This document shows positions 43,918 through 52,381 of a DNA stretch of 64,000 nt, one piece after another. The DNA comes from Pseudomonas bananamidigenes. GTDB lineage: Bacteria > Pseudomonadota > Gammaproteobacteria > Pseudomonadales > Pseudomonadaceae. The position numbers and the translations under genes are program-made. The stretch spans positions 62,001-126,000 of the forward strand of contig NZ_LRUN01000041.1 of NCBI RefSeq assembly GCF_001679645.1. Direction: 5' to 3'. Position 1 is the first letter of the stretch. Each line of letters starts with the position of its first letter. Under the pieces are notes generated by a model. That model worked only from the letters and a program-made list of their open reading frames with translations, ran no database searches and was not told the origin of the DNA.

Positions 43918-44865
43918 TTACCTCGCGTTACTGGCGCCAACCGGGGATTCCGGCTGAAGCTTCAGGTAGAAGTAGAACAGCACCAGGGTGATGACGATCA
44001 GCAACGCGGCGCCGGCGCTGGCCAGGCCCCAGTTGAGGAACGATTGCACCTGCTGAATGATGAACTCCGGCAGCATCATGTTCTGCGCCCCGCCCAGCAG
44101 CGCCGGGGTGACGTAGTAACCGAGCGACATCACGAATACCATCAACCCGCCGGATGCCAGACCCGGCCGGCACAGCGGCAGGAACACCCGGAAGAAGTTG
44201 GTCCACGGACTGGCGCCACAGATCGAGCCGGCCTGCAGGATCATCGGGTCGATGGCCTGCATGGTTGCCTGCAACGGCAGCACGATGAACGGGATCATGA
44301 TGTAGCTCATGCCGATCACCACGCCGGTGAGGTTGTGCACCATTTCCAGCGGTTGATCGATGATGCCCAGCGCCATCAAGGCTTTATTGATGACGCCCGA
44401 GGCCTGCAACAGCACCAGCCAGGAGTAGGTGCGGGCGAGGAGGCTGGTCCACATCGACAGCAGCACGATATTGAGGATCCAGCGGCCCCAGCCGCGCGGC
44501 ACCAGCGTGATCGCCCACGCCAATGGAAAGCCGAGCAACAGGCTGAACACCGTCACCAGTCCCGCCACCGAAAAGGTGTTGAACAGCACCCGCGCATACG
44601 CCGAGTTGGCGAAGAGTTGTTCGTAGTTGCCAAGACCCGGCACGGGCTCCAGCACTCCGCGCAACAGCAGACCAATCAACGGCGCCAGAAAGAACAAGCC
44701 GATAAACAACAGGGCCGGCGCTAGGTTGCCGGCGCCGCGCCAGCGTTGCTTGAGGGACGGGGCTGGCGCCATGGCACTGGCCTTTTTTCCGGCGGCCGAC
44801 CCGGCAGCGCTTGCGGCGCTCCCGGTGGCAGTGGAAGGACGGGACGCGGTGGCCGCCATTTTCAT
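43918..44865 (-). CDS. ABC transporter permease (PotB-like)
   Basis: 315 residues with an Ala/Ser-rich cytoplasmic lead of about 45 residues, then six membrane helices (NLAPALLFIGLFFLAPLIGL first). The ATPase-contact loop ILQAGSICGASPWTNFFRVF is PotB-like. ATG 44865 overlaps the stop of the binding-protein gene (AAATGA), and this start is preferred to the in-frame Met codons at 44877 and 44886, which lie inside that gene. The long Ala-rich N-terminus is unusual for PotB and could be a low-complexity extension. Confidence 0.88.
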   Translation of the reverse strand: MKMAATASRPSTATGSAASAAGSAAGKKASAMAPAPSLKQRWRGAGNLAPALLFIGLFFLAPLIGLLLRGVLEPVPGLGNYEQLFANSAYARVLFNTFSVAGLVTVFSLLLGFPLAWAITLVPRGWGRWILNIVLLSMWTSLLARTYSWLVLLQASGVINKALMALGIIDQPLEMVHNLTGVVIGMSYIMIPFIVLPLQATMQAIDPMILQAGSICGASPWTNFFRVFLPLCRPGLASGGLMVFVMSLGYYVTPALLGGAQNMMLPEFIIQQVQSFLNWGLASAGAALLIVITLVLFYFYLKLQPESPVGASNAR

Positions 44866-45887
44866 TTGACCAGCCATTCGTTCCACCGTGTCGCGATGGC
44901 CTGGCCGTTCTTGGCCCAGTACGCGAAATCAAGAGTGATCTGATCCTTGGCATAGGCAGTCGGCAGGTTCGGGGCCAGCGTCGAGTCCAGACGCTGCACA
45001 CTGTCGACGTTGACCGGGGCGTAGGCGGTCAGGTTGGAGAAATCCGCCTGGCCTTTGGCACTGCTGGCGCTGGCCAGGAACTTCATCGCCGCGTCCTTGT
45101 TTTTCGAGCCCTTTGGCACCACCAGAATGTCAGCCATGACCAGGTTCTGTTTCCAGCTCACGCCAACCGGGGCGCCGTCTTCCTGCAAGGCGTGAATCCG
45201 ACCGTTCCAGAACTGGCCCATGCTCGCTTCACCGGAGGCCAGCAGTTGCTGCGACTGCGCGCCGCCGCCCCACCAGACGATGTCTCTCTTGATGGTGTCG
45301 AGTTTCTTGAAGGCGCGATCCAGGTCCAGTGGGTAGAGCTTGTCGGCCGGCACGCCGTCGGCGAGCAGGGCCAGTTCGAGCACGCCGGGGCTCGGCCATT
45401 TGTACAGGGCGCGTTTGCCGGGGTAGGTCTTGGTGTCGAACAGTGCGCTCCAGTCCTGGGGCTTGCTGGCGCCGAGTTTGCCCTCGTTGTAGCCGAGGAC
45501 GAAGGAGAAGAAGAACGAGCCGACGCCGTAGTCGCTGACGAAACGCGGGTCGATCTTGTCGCGCTGAATCTGCTTGAAATCGAGGGGTTCGAGCAGGCCT
45601 TCGGAGGCGGCGCGCAGGGCGAAGTCGGCTTCGACGTCGACCACGTCCCATTGCACGTTGCCGCTTTCGACCATGGCTTTGAGTTTGCCGTAGTCGGTCG
45701 GGCCGTCCTGCACGACGGTGATGCCGCTGGCCTTGCTGAACGGATCGGCCCAGGCCTGTTTCTGCGCATCCTGGGTGCTACCGCCCCAGCTGACAAAGTT
45801 CACACTCTCGGCGGCCATCGCGGCCTGGCCGGTCACGCTCAGCAGTCCCGCAAGAAAGATCGCGGTTGCAGCTTTGTTCAACACCAT
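44862..45887 (-). CDS. ABC transporter substrate-binding protein (PotD/spermidine-type family)
   Basis: 341 residues: signal peptide about 1-26 (TGQAAMAAES), mature start VNFVSWGGSTQDAQKQAWAD, and the family pattern VQWDVVDVEADFALRAASEG and FNWGR-like region QFWNGRIHALQED. Proteins with SWGG at the N-terminus belong to the spermidine/putrescine-like extracellular family, but many bind other organic acids or cyclic compounds. It is the first gene of the importer operon, about 100 bases below operator site 3. The link to the LLM/NCS1 locus suggests it imports the same or a related compound. Confidence 0.9.
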   Translation of the reverse strand: MVLNKAATAIFLAGLLSVTGQAAMAAESVNFVSWGGSTQDAQKQAWADPFSKASGITVVQDGPTDYGKLKAMVESGNVQWDVVDVEADFALRAASEGLLEPLDFKQIQRDKIDPRFVSDYGVGSFFFSFVLGYNEGKLGASKPQDWSALFDTKTYPGKRALYKWPSPGVLELALLADGVPADKLYPLDLDRAFKKLDTIKRDIVWWGGGAQSQQLLASGEASMGQFWNGRIHALQEDGAPVGVSWKQNLVMADILVVPKGSKNKDAAMKFLASASSAKGQADFSNLTAYAPVNVDSVQRLDSTLAPNLPTAYAKDQITLDFAYWAKNGQAIATRWNEWLVK

Positions 45888-45983
45888 TTTTACGCCCTCA
45901 TTGTTGTGTTTTTGAGCGGGCCTTGCGTTGTTGCCCGCCTGTCGGGAGCAGTAGCTGGACGGTTTTTCAGGTCGTCCGGTCTA

Positions 45984-46008
45984 TGGAATATCATATTATG
46001 GTATTCCA
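45984..46008 (-). promoter_or_regulatory. Operator-like motif, site 3 (ABC importer), extended palindrome
   Basis: The minus strand carries TGGAATACCATAATA (46008-45994), completed by TGATATTCCA to a 25-base near-perfect palindrome. It lies between the RibB stop and the start of the ABC operon and matches sites 1, 2, 4 and 5. Confidence 0.8.
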
Positions 46009-46054
46009 AACTTTGTGCAAGCACTTTGCCTTACCGGCTATCTGGCAAGCGGGG

Positions 46055-47164
46055 TTATTCGGTGAACGGAATGCTTTCGACTACCTCAAGATCGTAGCCA
46101 GTCAACCCGGCATATTTCAGCGGCGGCCCCAAGTGGCGCAGCTTGCCGACGCCGAGGTTCTGCAGAATCTGCGCCCCGGTGCCGACCTCCGAATAGATCC
46201 GCGATTGCGAGCGGCTGAACTGCCGTGGCGGCTGAGTCAGTTGCGGCACCCGCTCCAGCAACGCTTGCGACGACTCATGATTGGCCAGCACCACGACCAC
46301 GCCATGCCCTTCGGCCGCGACCCGTTGCAGCGCCGCCCACAATGTCCAGTTCGTCGGTCCGCTGTACTCGGCGCCGACCAGATCCCGCAGCGGATCGATT
46401 ACATGCACGCGCACCAGCGTCGGATCCTCGCGCCGCAATTCGCCCATGACCATCGCCATGTGCACGCCGCCCTCGATACGATCTTCGAATGTGATCAAGC
46501 GGAACGTGCCATGCACCGTCGGCAACTCCCGTTCGCCGATGCGCTCGATGGTGTGTTCAGTGCTCAGGCGATAGTGGATCAGGTCGGCGATGGTGCCGAT
46601 CTTGATTCCGTGCTTGCGTGCGAATACTTCCAGATCCGGGCGGCGGGCCATGGTGCCGTCGTCGTTCATCACCTCGACGATCACCGAGGCGGGCGTGAAA
46701 CCCGCCAGCCGTGCCAGATCGCAACCGGCCTCGGTGTGGCCGGCGCGGGTCAACACGCCACCTTCCTTGGCCCGCAGCGGAAAGATATGGCCGGGCTGCA
46801 CCAGGTCTTCTGCGCAAGCATTGGGCGCCACCGCTGCGGCCACCGTACAAGCGCGGTCGGCAGCGGAAATGCCCGTAGTAACACCGACCGCCGCTTCGAT
46901 GGAAACCGTGAACGCGGTACTGAACACGCTGCCATTGCTCGGCACCATCTGCTCAAGCCCGAGGCGCTGGCAATGGTCGTCGGTCAACGTCAGGCAAATC
47001 AGCCCCCGCGCCTCACGGGCCATGAAACTGATCGCCTCGGGGGTGCAACGGTCGGCGGCCAGCAGCAGATCGCCTTCGTTTTCCCGGTCTTCGTCATCGA
47101 CCAACAGCACCATTTTGCCGAGGCGATAATCTTCGATGATTTCTTCGATGCTGTTGAAGGCCAT
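46055..47164 (-). CDS. 3,4-dihydroxy-2-butanone 4-phosphate synthase with degenerate GTP-cyclohydrolase II domain (RibB/RibBA-like)
   Basis: 369 residues. The N-terminal 205 residues are RibB: the metal/substrate loop [17 protein letters not shown] near 27-43, GLICLTLTD, and [15 protein letters not shown]. The C-terminal part aligns with GTP cyclohydrolase II but lacks its zinc Cys residues; the expected site reads [14 protein letters not shown]. It thus should make only the xylene-ring precursor of riboflavin from ribulose 5-phosphate. ATG 47164 is chosen; the upstream frame to 47203 runs through an operator. It is not in a rib operon but between two operator sites of a catabolic regulon, so it probably boosts flavin supply during induction. 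Confidence 0.88.
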   Translation of the reverse strand: MAFNSIEEIIEDYRLGKMVLLVDDEDRENEGDLLLAADRCTPEAISFMAREARGLICLTLTDDHCQRLGLEQMVPSNGSVFSTAFTVSIEAAVGVTTGISAADRACTVAAAVAPNACAEDLVQPGHIFPLRAKEGGVLTRAGHTEAGCDLARLAGFTPASVIVEVMNDDGTMARRPDLEVFARKHGIKIGTIADLIHYRLSTEHTIERIGERELPTVHGTFRLITFEDRIEGGVHMAMVMGELRREDPTLVRVHVIDPLRDLVGAEYSGPTNWTLWAALQRVAAEGHGVVVVLANHESSQALLERVPQLTQPPRQFSRSQSRIYSEVGTGAQILQNLGVGKLRHLGPPLKYAGLTGYDLEVVESIPFTE

Positions 47165-47192
47165 GCTGGACTCTCGATGTGGGTGAAATTTG

Positions 47193-47207
47193 TGGTATAC
47201 CATAATA
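47193..47207 (+). promoter_or_regulatory. Operator-like motif, site 4 (RibB and DUF1330 divergent promoters)
   Basis: TGGTATACCATAATA in the 65-base gap between the divergent starts at 47164 and 47230. Binding here could control both genes. Confidence 0.8.
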
Positions 47208-47229
47208 CAAATTAAACCGAGAGGTCACT

Positions 47230-47526
47230 ATGAAGGCGTACTGGATTGCTCATGTGGACATCACCGATGCCGATCACTACAGCCAATACACCCAGCGCGC
47301 GCCGGAAGCGTTCGCAGAATTTGGTGCAAGATTTCTGGCCAGAGGCGGGCGCAGCGAAGCGATGGAAGGCCGGACGACGCCGCAGCGCAGCGTGGTGATC
47401 GAGTTCGACAGCTATGAACAGGCGGTGGCGTGCTACCACTCGGCGGCGTATCAGGAAGCGAAGAGTTACCGCGAGGAGTGGGCGAGGGCGGAGATCGTTA
47501 TTGTTGAGGGCGTGCCGCCACTTTAA
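47230..47526 (+). CDS. DUF1330 domain protein (dimeric ferredoxin-like fold)
   Basis: 98 residues matching DUF1330 throughout: MKAYWIAHVDITDADHYSQY, RFLARGGRSEAMEG and VVIEFDSYEQAVACYHSAAY. DUF1330 proteins have an alpha-beta barrel dimer fold like antibiotic-biosynthesis monooxygenases; roles are mostly unknown. GAGAGGTC precedes the ATG. It is the only plus-strand gene of the 46-53 kb block and shares operator site 4 with RibB. Confidence 0.88.
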   Translation: MKAYWIAHVDITDADHYSQYTQRAPEAFAEFGARFLARGGRSEAMEGRTTPQRSVVIEFDSYEQAVACYHSAAYQEAKSYREEWARAEIVIVEGVPPL

Positions 47527-47544
47527 GAGACACCACCACACCCC

Positions 47545-47634
47545 TGTGGGAGCGAGCCTGCTCGCGAAGGCGACTTATCAGTCGATGCAAATGTTGAATG
47601 AACGACCGCTTTCGCGAGCAGGCTCGCTCCCACA
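47545..47634. repeat. REP palindrome pair 2
   Basis: TGTGGGAGCGAGCCTGCTCG and CGAGCAGGCTCGCTCCCACA in opposite orientation about 50 bases apart, between the convergent DUF1330 and Nudix genes. Confidence 0.9.
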
Positions 47635-47650
47635 AGTGGGCATGGGGTCT

Positions 47651-48214
47651 TCAACGCATGAAATGAATCTTACCGCTGTCGTCATTGCCCATGTACATGC
47701 CATACACCCCGGCCTGGCGTTCCTCGATGTAGCGTTCGAGGATCTGCCGGATCGCCGGGTAATAGATCTGCTCCCAGGGAATGTCTTCAGGGGCGAAGAA
47801 TTTGCAGTCCTGCGTTTCCGTGCCGTACTGGCCGGTGATCTCCAGTGCGAGGGCGCGGAAGATGATGTAGACCTCGCTGATCTTCGGCACGCTGAAGATC
47901 GAATACGGCGAGACGATTTCCGCGCGCACGCCGCTTTCCTCCCATACTTCGCGCAGGGCGGCCTGTTCGGTGGTTTCGCCGCTTTCCATGAAACCGGCGG
48001 GCAGGGTCCAGGTGCCCGGGCGCGGGGGGATCGCCCGTTGGCACAAGAGGTATTTGCCGTCCTGCTCGATGATGCAGCCGGCGATGATTTTCGGGTTCAC
48101 ATAGTGGATGTAGCCGCAACCGCGACACATCAGGCGCTCGTGCGTATCGCCCGGCGGCACCTGCTGACCGAGGTCGGCACCACCGCATTTCGGGCAATAG
48201 CTCGGGCTGAACAT
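47651..48214 (-). CDS. Nudix hydrolase with N-terminal zinc ribbon (NudC-like)
   Basis: 187 residues. A zinc ribbon (YCPKCGGADL and LMCRGCGYIHY, four Cys) precedes the Nudix box GFMESGETTEQAALREVWEE followed by SG. This fits NADH/FAD/ADP-ribose pyrophosphatases; cleavage of FAD to FMN would suit the FMN-using monooxygenase of the regulon, but this is inference. Its ATG lies one base past the GntR stop, so it is the last gene of the operon starting at 52981. A REP pair follows. Confidence 0.87.
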   Translation of the reverse strand: MFSPSYCPKCGGADLGQQVPPGDTHERLMCRGCGYIHYVNPKIIAGCIIEQDGKYLLCQRAIPPRPGTWTLPAGFMESGETTEQAALREVWEESGVRAEIVSPYSIFSVPKISEVYIIFRALALEITGQYGTETQDCKFFAPEDIPWEQIYYPAIRQILERYIEERQAGVYGMYMGNDDSGKIHFMR

Positions 48215-48215
48215 G

Positions 48216-48968
48216 TCAGTGACCCATGCGTGGTTCTTTCAGCGCGATGGACAGGGTGATTTCCGGCGTGGCGCCGGTCTCTTCCTGCTTGCGCTTGAGA
48301 TAGTCGAGCGCGACGGCAGCCGCAGCGCGCACGTGATCGACACATGCCTGGTGCGCCGCCAGCGGATCGCCGCTCTTGATCGCCTCGACCATTTTTTCCA
48401 TTTCCTGGTTGCTCGCGCCGCGACGGTTTTCCTGGGACACCGATGTCGCTCGCAAGTAGCTGATGCGCGCCTGCAACTGACGCAACTGAGTGGCCGCCAC
48501 ATGGTTGCCCGAGCCTTCGAGCAGCACATCGTAGAAACCCTGCACCGAATCGATCACCTGTTGCAGCTCGCCATCCTTGAGCGCCTTGCGGTTCTCGTCG
48601 AGGGCTTTTTCCAGGGCCTTGATGTCCTTGGCTTTGGCGCGCAGGGTGAACAGCTGAACGATCAGGCCTTCGAGCACGCAACGCAGTTCATAAATGTCGA
48701 CCGCATCGGCAAGGGTGATGATCGCCACGCGGGGGCCCTTGGCGTCGGCGAACTCCACCAGACCTTCGGATTCCAGGTGACGCAAGGCTTCACGCACCGA
48801 TGTACGGCTGACGCCCAGGCGGTCGCACAGATCGCGCTCCACCAGGCGATCGCCCGGCAGCAGCTGGAAGTTCATGATGGCGCTTCGCAGTTTATCCAGC
48901 ACGATTTCGCGCAGGGTGACGGGGTTGCGATTGACCTTGAAGCTGTCGTCGAGTGGCAGGCGTTTCAT
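48216..48968 (-). CDS. GntR-family regulator, FCD subfamily (proposed regulator of the five-site regulon)
   Basis: 250 residues. An N-terminal winged helix (LREIVLDKLRSAIMNFQLLP, then VERDLCDRLGVSRTSVREAL) and a helical FCD ligand domain with metal-binding-type residues (DVYELRCVLEGL-like start, NHVAATQLRQLQ). FCD regulators bind palindromes of the TGGT-N-ACCA kind and respond to small organic acids. The repeated TGGTATACCATAATA before five promoters of this and the distant locus contains such a palindrome, and this gene is embedded in the regulon, so it is the best candidate. It is preceded by the decarboxylase-like gene. Confidence 0.88.
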   Translation of the reverse strand: MKRLPLDDSFKVNRNPVTLREIVLDKLRSAIMNFQLLPGDRLVERDLCDRLGVSRTSVREALRHLESEGLVEFADAKGPRVAIITLADAVDIYELRCVLEGLIVQLFTLRAKAKDIKALEKALDENRKALKDGELQQVIDSVQGFYDVLLEGSGNHVAATQLRQLQARISYLRATSVSQENRRGASNQEMEKMVEAIKSGDPLAAHQACVDHVRAAAAVALDYLKRKQEETGATPEITLSIALKEPRMGH

Positions 48969-49026
48969 GGGGTCCGCTCTTTAAGTTGGCTGTCCATGCC
49001 AGACGGGCATTCAAACAGCCGAGGGG

Positions 49027-49419
49027 TTAACTGGAGGCCTCGGCGTCGGCTTCGGCGAAGGCTTCGCGGGCGAGCCGGAAACTGTCCACGGCTGCCGGGA
49101 CGCCGCAATAAATACCGACCTGAAGCAGAATTTCGCGTATTTGCTCACGACTCAGGCCGTTACGCAAGGCGCCGCGCACATGCAGTTTCAGTTCGTGCGG
49201 ACGGTTGAGCGCCGAGATCATCGCCAGGTTGATCATGCTGCGTTCCTTGAGCGACAGACCTTCGCGTCCCCAGACATGGCCCCAGCAGTATTCGGTGACC
49301 ATTTCCTGCAACGGACGGGTGAAGTCGTCGGCGTTCTCGATCGAGCGCTGCACGTAGGCTTCGCCGAGCACCTGGGTGCGGATCTTCAGGCCCTTTTCGT
49401 ACTTCTCGTTATTCATCAT
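49027..49419 (-). CDS. Carboxymuconolactone decarboxylase family protein (PcaC-like)
   Basis: 130 residues: KIRTQVLGEAYVQRSIENAD, EYCWGHVWGREGLSLKERSM and AALRNGLSREQIREILLQVG, typical of 4-carboxymuconolactone decarboxylase (PcaC). The PcaC-like His is seen in RGALR and neighbouring positions rather than a CxxC peroxidase motif, so decarboxylase or related lyase activity is more likely than AhpD-like activity. A hydrolase with PcaD-like motifs is in the same operon, hinting at a ring-fission step analogous to the beta-ketoadipate route. A REP pair separates it from the upstream reductase. Confidence 0.87.
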   Translation of the reverse strand: MMNNEKYEKGLKIRTQVLGEAYVQRSIENADDFTRPLQEMVTEYCWGHVWGREGLSLKERSMINLAMISALNRPHELKLHVRGALRNGLSREQIREILLQVGIYCGVPAAVDSFRLAREAFAEADAEASS

Positions 49420-49439
49420 TACCCCTCACACCACCATTC

Positions 49440-49533
49440 CCTGTGGGAGCGAGCTTGCTCGCGATAGCGTCAGTTCCTGCAACATTGATGTCGACTGACA
49501 CTACGCCTTCGCGAGCAAGCTCGCTCCCACAGG
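49440..49533. repeat. REP palindrome pair 3 (inside an operon)
   Basis: CTGTGGGAGCGAGCTTGCTC and GAGCAAGCTCGCTCCCACAG in opposite orientation. It separates the flavin reductase and decarboxylase-like genes of the same operon and could modulate mRNA stability between them. Confidence 0.9.
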
Positions 49534-49549
49534 GTTTTGCATTATTTTC

Positions 49550-50035
49550 TCAAGTCAGGCTCGGCAACGCGCCAAGCTTGCCCTTGTGATAGATCATCGG
49601 CGTCACTGGCTGCTCCGGCAGGATCAGGTTCTTCACCGCGCCGACGATGATCGCGTGGTCGCCGCCGTCGTATTCGCGCCACAGTTCGCACTCGATGATC
49701 GCCGTGGCCCTGGCGAGGATCGGATTGCCGAGCTCGCTCAAATGCCAGTCGATGCCGTTGGCCTTGTCCTTGCCTTTGCCGGCAAAGGCGTAGGCTTCGG
49801 CGGTCTGGTCGGCGGACAGCAAATGGATCGCGAAACGCTTGCTGTCGCGCAGCACCGGGTAAGTGTCGGAAGCGTAGTTGGGGCAGAACAGCACCAGCGC
49901 CGGATCAATCGACAGCGCACTGAAGGCGCTGGCAGTGATGCCGACGATGCCGCCGTCAGGGTCGAGGGTGGTCACCACCGTGACCCCGGACGGAAACGAG
50001 CCCATGACGTCTTTGTAAATGCCGGGTTCGATCAT
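49550..50035 (-). CDS. Flavin reductase, paralog of the LLM partner
   Basis: 161 residues, same length and motifs as the protein at 19310-19795 (MGSFPSGVTVVTTLD, ASAFSALSIDPALVLFCPN, ECELWREYDGGDHAIIVGAV). It supplies reduced FMN/FAD. No oxygenase is present in this operon, so either it serves the LLM enzyme 30 kb away or an enzyme elsewhere in the genome. The shared operator supports the first. Downstream of aldehyde dehydrogenase by 12 bases. Confidence 0.9.
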   Translation of the reverse strand: MIEPGIYKDVMGSFPSGVTVVTTLDPDGGIVGITASAFSALSIDPALVLFCPNYASDTYPVLRDSKRFAIHLLSADQTAEAYAFAGKGKDKANGIDWHLSELGNPILARATAIIECELWREYDGGDHAIIVGAVKNLILPEQPVTPMIYHKGKLGALPSLT

Positions 50036-50047
50036 GTCGCAGGACTC

Positions 50048-51529
50048 CTAGCGCATCACAAACGGATCAGGCATTGGTGCCTGAGAAAGATTGATCCACA
50101 CCGTTTTCAGTTCGGTGTAGGCCAGCACCGAATCGATGCCGCTTTCGCGTCCATAGCCACTGTTCTTGAAGCCGCCGATCGGCGCCATTGCCGACACTGC
50201 GCGGTAGGTATTGACCCAGATGATCCCCGAGCGCACGTCCCGGGCCAGACGGTGGGCGCGGCCCAGGTCGCGGGTCCAGATGCCGGCGGCGAGGCCGAAT
50301 TGCGAGTCGTTGGCAATCGCCAGGGCCTCGGCTTCGTCCTTGAACCGGATCACCGAGGCCACAGGGCCGAAGACTTCTTCCTGCATGATCTTCATCGAAT
50401 TACGGTCGCATTCGAACAGCGTCGGCTCGTAAAACCAACCGTCGCCCACGCCGCTCGGACGCTTGCCGCCCAGACGCAGGCGTGCACCTTCAGCAATGGC
50501 ATCGGCCACCAGACCTTCGACTACCGCCAGTTGCTGCGCGGTGGCCATCGGGCCCATTTCGCTGTTGTCGTCCTGCGGGTTGCCGATGCGGATGCGTTGG
50601 GCGCGTTCCACCAGTCGGCTGACGAATTCGTCGTAGATGTCGTCCTGCACCAGCAGTCGCGAACCGGACACGCAGCTCTGCCCGGACGCCGCGTAGATCC
50701 CGGCGATGGCGCCATTGATTGCGCTGTCGAGATCCGCATCGGCAAAGATGATGTTCGGCGACTTGCCACCCAGTTCCAGCGACAGCTTGGCGAAATTCTC
50801 GGCGCTGCTGCGCACCACATGCCGGGCCGTGGCGGCGCCGCCGGTAAAGGCGATCTTGCGGACAAGCGGGTGACAGGTGAGGGCGGCACCGGTGCTCGGA
50901 CCGTAGCCGGTGACGACGTTGACCACCCCCGGCGGAATCCCGGCTTCTAGGGCCAGGCGCGCCAGCTCCAGAATGGTCGCCGAGGCGTGTTCGGAGGGTT
51001 TGATCACGATGGTGTTGCCCGCTGCCAGCGCTGGCGCCAGTTTGATCGCGGTCAGATAAAGCGGGCTGTTCCACGGAATGATCGCCGCCACCACACCCAT
51101 GGCTTCGTGCACGGTGTAGGCAAACAGATCGGGCTTGTCCAGCGGCAGGGTGCCGCCTTCGAGCTTGTCGGCAAGGCCGGCGGTGTAGTGGAAAAACTCC
51201 GGCAGATAACCGACCTGACCACGGGTCTCACGAATCAGTTTGCCGTTGTCGCGGCTTTCCAGTTGCGCCAGTTGTTCCTTGTTTTCGGCGATCAGGTCAC
51301 CGAGACGACGCAACAGTTTGCCGCGCGCGGTGGCGGTCAGGCCGCGCCATGCCGGGCTGTCGAAGGCGGTCTGCGCGGCTTGCACGGCGCGTTCGACGTC
51401 GGCCTCATCGGCGTCTGGCAGTTCGGCCCAAGGCTCGGCCAGCGCCGGGTTAAGGCTTTCGAAGGTCTTGCCGGAGAGGGCGTCGACCCATTCTCCGCCG
51501 ATGCACATCTGGAAGCGTGCGAGTGTCAT
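50048..51529 (-). CDS. NAD(P)-dependent aldehyde dehydrogenase
   Basis: 493 residues of the ALDH superfamily: IIPWNSPLYLTAIKLAPALA, GFTGG-like IAFTGGAATARHV, LELGGKSPNIIFAD (catalytic Glu), GQSCVSGSRLLVQ (nucleophile Cys) and the C-terminal GGFKNSGYGRESG. It oxidises an aldehyde intermediate to the acid, closest in character to betaine/aromatic aldehyde types. Start and the preceding gene stop overlap as ATGA. In the operon it would act after hydrolytic ring opening. The exact substrate is not evident. Confidence 0.92.
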   Translation of the reverse strand: MTLARFQMCIGGEWVDALSGKTFESLNPALAEPWAELPDADEADVERAVQAAQTAFDSPAWRGLTATARGKLLRRLGDLIAENKEQLAQLESRDNGKLIRETRGQVGYLPEFFHYTAGLADKLEGGTLPLDKPDLFAYTVHEAMGVVAAIIPWNSPLYLTAIKLAPALAAGNTIVIKPSEHASATILELARLALEAGIPPGVVNVVTGYGPSTGAALTCHPLVRKIAFTGGAATARHVVRSSAENFAKLSLELGGKSPNIIFADADLDSAINGAIAGIYAASGQSCVSGSRLLVQDDIYDEFVSRLVERAQRIRIGNPQDDNSEMGPMATAQQLAVVEGLVADAIAEGARLRLGGKRPSGVGDGWFYEPTLFECDRNSMKIMQEEVFGPVASVIRFKDEAEALAIANDSQFGLAAGIWTRDLGRAHRLARDVRSGIIWVNTYRAVSAMAPIGGFKNSGYGRESGIDSVLAYTELKTVWINLSQAPMPDPFVMR

Positions 51530-52359
51530 GCAACGATCCCCTTTATATGATTTTGTCGGGCGTGTGCGGTTTCGAGAAATTCCAGCAGCAGTTGATTGAC
51601 CAGTCGCGGCGACTCTACCGGCATCATATGCCGTTGTTCGGGCAGCACGGCAACCTTCGCCCCGGGAATGCGTGCCGCCAGCTGCGCGGCCATTTCCGGG
51701 GTCGATCCGGGGTCCAGCTCGCCGGTGGCGATCAGCGTCGGCGCCTGAATGCTGCCCAGATCGTCGGCGCGGTACATGTCCTGGGTGGCGAACAATTCAT
51801 AAGTGGTCAGGTAACCCTGCGGGTCATTGCCGGCGAGGGTCTGGCGGATCGCGGCGATCTGCGCCGGGTTGGCCGCCTGATATTCACGGCTGAACCAGCG
51901 CGACAGCGCCGCTTCGGCATTTGCGTCCGGCCCGTGTTCGGCCGCTTGCGCGGTGCGGGCAATGACCCCGGCGCGCTGTTCTTCGCTGCGGTTGAACACG
52001 CTGTTGAGCACTACCAGGCTTTTCAGGCGCTGCGGAAAATGCAGGGCAAACGCCCGCGCCACCAGACCGCCCATGGAAAAACCGATCACCGATGCCAGCG
52101 GCAATTGCAGGTGGTCGAGCAGTTCCAGCAACTGATCGGCATAACCGAGCAGGGTGGTGCCGCTGGCCGGTCGCGGACTGGCGCCGTGCCCGAGCATGTC
52201 ATAGGCGATCACCCGGTATTGCGCGGCCAGGCCAACGATCTGGCCGCCCCACATTTCTTTGTTCAGGCCCACGCCGTGGATCAACACCACGGGGTGGCCC
52301 TGGCCGGTCGCCAGATAACTGGTGCCGGCCGGGGTGAGTTCAGCGGTATGCCGAATCAT
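51526..52359 (-). CDS. Alpha/beta hydrolase (PcaD/RutD-like)
   Basis: 277 residues. Oxyanion region VLIHGVGLNKEMWGGQ, nucleophile elbow VIGFSMGGLVAR, acid in IATGELDPGSTPEM and His in PEQRHMMPVESP complete the triad. Motifs resemble 3-oxoadipate enol-lactonase and RutD, both of which hydrolyse small ring or carbamate-type intermediates. It is coupled to the aldehyde dehydrogenase by ATGA and lies 22 bases after the DUF1185 gene. ATG 52359 is used; a longer frame upstream has no similarity. Confidence 0.88.
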   Translation of the reverse strand: MIRHTAELTPAGTSYLATGQGHPVVLIHGVGLNKEMWGGQIVGLAAQYRVIAYDMLGHGASPRPASGTTLLGYADQLLELLDHLQLPLASVIGFSMGGLVARAFALHFPQRLKSLVVLNSVFNRSEEQRAGVIARTAQAAEHGPDANAEAALSRWFSREYQAANPAQIAAIRQTLAGNDPQGYLTTYELFATQDMYRADDLGSIQAPTLIATGELDPGSTPEMAAQLAARIPGAKVAVLPEQRHMMPVESPRLVNQLLLEFLETAHARQNHIKGIVA

Positions 52360-52381
52360 GGAGCGCTCCTGCAATGCCTTT

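Noticed and set aside
43246-44724. A 492-codon plus-strand open frame across the ABC permease genes.
   Set aside because: His/Gln/Arg-rich composition typical of antisense frames; the minus strand encodes two clear permeases.
47165-47203. Longer RibB start beginning MVYHK.
   Set aside because: The extra codons are the operator motif read in frame; the same false start appears before the DUF1185 gene at 53032.
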